From Acidiferrobacteraceae bacterium (GTDB taxonomy: Bacteria; Pseudomonadota; Gammaproteobacteria; Acidiferrobacterales; Acidiferrobacteraceae): DNA of 5,650 nt. The position numbers and the translations under genes are program-made. The notes under the pieces were generated by a model. It searched no databases and had not been told where the DNA came from. It saw only the letters and a program-made list of their open reading frames with translations. Positions 4,051 through 5,650 of the stretch are shown here, piece by piece; position 1 is the stretch's first letter; every line of letters begins with the position of its first letter. Location: the NCBI GenBank assembly GCA_027343725.1, contig DAHWKH010000155.1:1-5650 (forward strand). Reading direction: 5' to 3'.

Positions 4051-5361
4051 TTAGGGATGACGAAATGGCGACCAAGCGGGACCGCTGATGTTCCCCCCTC
4101 TTATCCCCAGTATACGACGACCCCGGCCGTTCAACGAAACAGTCGCCAAAACCCGGTGTCCCCCCACGACCGTGCTGTACAAAATCTCCTGCCCGTTCGG
4201 CGCGAACGAGGGGGAATCATCCAGCCCGGTTGTCGTCAGAATATCCAGGGTTGAGTTCGCCAGTGCAAACACAGCAGCATGATACTGGCCCTGACGCCGA
4301 CTTACCAGGGTTAGCCATTTGCCGTTCGGGGAAAACGTCGCATCGGCATTATAGCGGCCATGGAACGTGAGCCGATGCTTGTGATGCCCGTTGGACGTCA
4401 TTTCATAGATCTGCGGGCCCCCGCTGCGGTTTGAGGTGAACACGATATGCCCGCCTCCCGGCGACCACGCCGGCTCGGTGTTGATACTGGGCCCGAAGGT
4501 CAATTGGCGCAGGTTGTGGTTAACCAGATTGAGCACATAGACCTCCGGGTAACCGCCCTTCCCGAGGGAGAGGGCCAAGTGCCGCCCGCCGGGGGAAAAA
4601 CTGGGGGCGCTGTTCATGCCCCGATAAGCGGCCACTTTTTGACGCTGACCGGTCGCCACGTCCTGGACGTAAATCGCCGGCCAACCGCTCTCGAAGGACA
4701 CATACGTCAGCCGCCGCCCGTGCGGGGACCAGCGTGGCGACATGATGGGTTGGTCCGATCGCAGAATGACGCGCGCGCCGTGACCCTCGGCGTCGGCGAT
4801 CTCCAAGCGGTAGCGAAAATGGCCCGGCGCGCCGTGCGGGAACATCGTCACAAAGGCGATGCGGGTATTGAAGGGGCCTCGCATCCCGGTCACGGCCTTG
4901 TACACCGCGTCGGCGATCTTGTGCCCCACTGCGCGCAGATCGCGGGGCCTGACGGTGTACTGCAGGCCCTGGATTTGCGCCCCTTTATCCACGTCGTACA
5001 GTCGAAACACGACGTTCACCCGCCCATCGTTCAGCCGCTGCATATGGCCAATCAAAAGCGCGGTGGCCTTCACAAGCCGCCAGTCGTTGAACTGCACCTG
5101 GTTTTGATGATGCGGATCGCTCAGATAATCGCGACTCGGCAGGCAGTCGAACCAGCCACTGCCGGCGAGGTCCCGGCGGACGATGGCCGCCGGCTGTTGC
5201 GAGGGCGGCCAGTCCTTCTGCCCCTGAAACGGCACGATGGCGATCGGGAATTCCTGGCCATAGCCATGATTGATATGGATGGTGACTGCGGCCACGGCGG
5301 CGGTCGCGCCGAACAACACGACCAATAACGCCCCGCCCATGCGACGTACGAAACGATTCAT
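4051..5361 (-). CDS. tolB: Tol-Pal system translocation protein TolB
   Basis: TolB is the periplasmic beta-propeller that links Pal to the TolA energy-transducing protein. The 436-aa product (E. coli 430) has a signal peptide (1-24, cleavage after AVA), mature N-terminus AVTIHINHG (25-33) equivalent to the TolA-binding TolB box, an alpha/beta domain with the IAIVPF strand (40-45) up to ~165, and a six-bladed propeller. Blade motifs of the SPxFSPxG type recur at about 43-residue spacing: 208-215, 251-259, 295-303, 339-347, 382-390 and 426-433. The ATG at 5361 overlaps the tolA stop (ATGA) and has AAAGGG 8 bases upstream; the frame is open further upstream (to 5565) but that is tolA read in another frame. 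No frameshift or missing blade is seen. Confidence 0.95.
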   Translation of the reverse strand: MNRFVRRMGGALLVVLFGATAAVAAVTIHINHGYGQEFPIAIVPFQGQKDWPPSQQPAAIVRRDLAGSGWFDCLPSRDYLSDPHHQNQVQFNDWRLVKATALLIGHMQRLNDGRVNVVFRLYDVDKGAQIQGLQYTVRPRDLRAVGHKIADAVYKAVTGMRGPFNTRIAFVTMFPHGAPGHFRYRLEIADAEGHGARVILRSDQPIMSPRWSPHGRRLTYVSFESGWPAIYVQDVATGQRQKVAAYRGMNSAPSFSPGGRHLALSLGKGGYPEVYVLNLVNHNLRQLTFGPSINTEPAWSPGGGHIVFTSNRSGGPQIYEMTSNGHHKHRLTFHGRYNADATFSPNGKWLTLVSRRQGQYHAAVFALANSTLDILTTTGLDDSPSFAPNGQEILYSTVVGGHRVLATVSLNGRGRRILGIRGGNISGPAWSPFRHP

Positions 5362-5650
5362 GGTGAAGACCCTTTGGGTGCTCTGAAGATGAAATGAAAG
5401 TGGCTCAGATATCTGAGCTTCGCCTGGGATCGCGGTACCGGCAACGGCACGGCATTGTAGATGGCAGCCACCACCGAGCGGTCGAACACGGCATTGCCGC
5501 TCGAGCGCAGGATGCGCACGCCCACCACCTGCCCCCCGGAGATAACGTGCACTGCCACCTCGCAACGCAGATTCCGGGCGCCCGGCACCGCGACCCAGGC
5601 GGCACTCACGCGCGCCTCGATGAGCGCCTTGTAGCGATCCACGATCCCGC
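5358..5650 (-). CDS. tolA: TolA, C-terminal domain (5' end outside the window)
   Basis: TolA is the inner-membrane-anchored protein that spans the periplasm and couples TolQR proton-motive energy to TolB and Pal. Only about 97 codons are present, up to the TGA at 5358-5360. They form the globular TolA/TonB-type domain III: YKALIEARVSAAW, then a paired-Cys-less core with NLRCEVAVHVISGGQVVG, RSSGNAVFDRSVVAA and PLPVP, ending FHFIF. This is the Pseudomonas-like form of the domain rather than the E. coli one. The frame runs off the right edge; the long helical domain II and membrane anchor should lie beyond, preceded by tolQ and tolR. The stop overlaps the tolB start by 4 bp. Confidence 0.9.
   Translation of the reverse strand, partial: GIVDRYKALIEARVSAAWVAVPGARNLRCEVAVHVISGGQVVGVRILRSSGNAVFDRSVVAAIYNAVPLPVPRSQAKLRYLSHFHFIFRAPKGSSP

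Noticed and set aside
4447..5328. 293-codon plus-strand frame opposite tolB
   Set aside because: It is a GC-driven antisense shadow with no recognisable domain, and tolB is certain.
5362..5565. N-terminal extension of TolB by 68 residues
   Set aside because: It overlaps tolA in another frame and would bury the signal peptide; the ATGA overlap start at 5361 fits the family.

Overview
The window looks like a GC-rich gammaproteobacterial chromosome, possibly an acidophile. This is inferred from the gene order and from how basic the Pal and CpoB proteins are; there is no direct taxonomic marker. Two very different regions meet at a tRNA-Lys gene.

Positions 1219-5650 are a compact housekeeping block, entirely on the minus strand. 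In transcription order it holds the 3' end of tolA, then tolB, pal, cpoB (ybgF), queE, queC and tRNA-Lys(UUU). Spacing is tight: tolA and tolB share an ATGA overlap, tolB-pal are 19 bp apart, pal-cpoB 5 bp apart, and queC starts inside the end of queE. TolA, TolB, Pal and CpoB form the trans-envelope Tol-Pal machine, which constricts the outer membrane at division and coordinates it with peptidoglycan synthesis. QueE and QueC are consecutive enzymes of the 7-deazaguanine (preQ0/queuosine) pathway. tRNA-Lys appears to have its own sigma70-type promoter, whose -35 box overlaps the queC stop codon. A strong GC hairpin separates cpoB from queE.

Positions 1-1218, on the 3' side of the tRNA, are accessory DNA in decay. 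From left to right they hold: the HTH domain of an XRE-type regulator or antitoxin running in from the left edge; a coupled minus-strand pair, DUF4926 and a 5'-truncated DUF6883; a short start-less fragment of a tyrosine-recombinase N-terminus; and the left end of an IS21-family element with tandem terminal repeats and the first ~50 codons of istA, after which istA is frameshifted and lost. Integrase debris, an IS fragment and an antitoxin-like gene abutting the 3' end of a tRNA fit the worn edge of an integrated element. Both att sites and the right end of the IS are undefined.

I see no clear undescribed system. The most interesting points are the nested mobile-element scar, the DUF6883-DUF4926 remnant, the tRNA promoter embedded in queC, and the divergent Pal peptidoglycan-binding domain.
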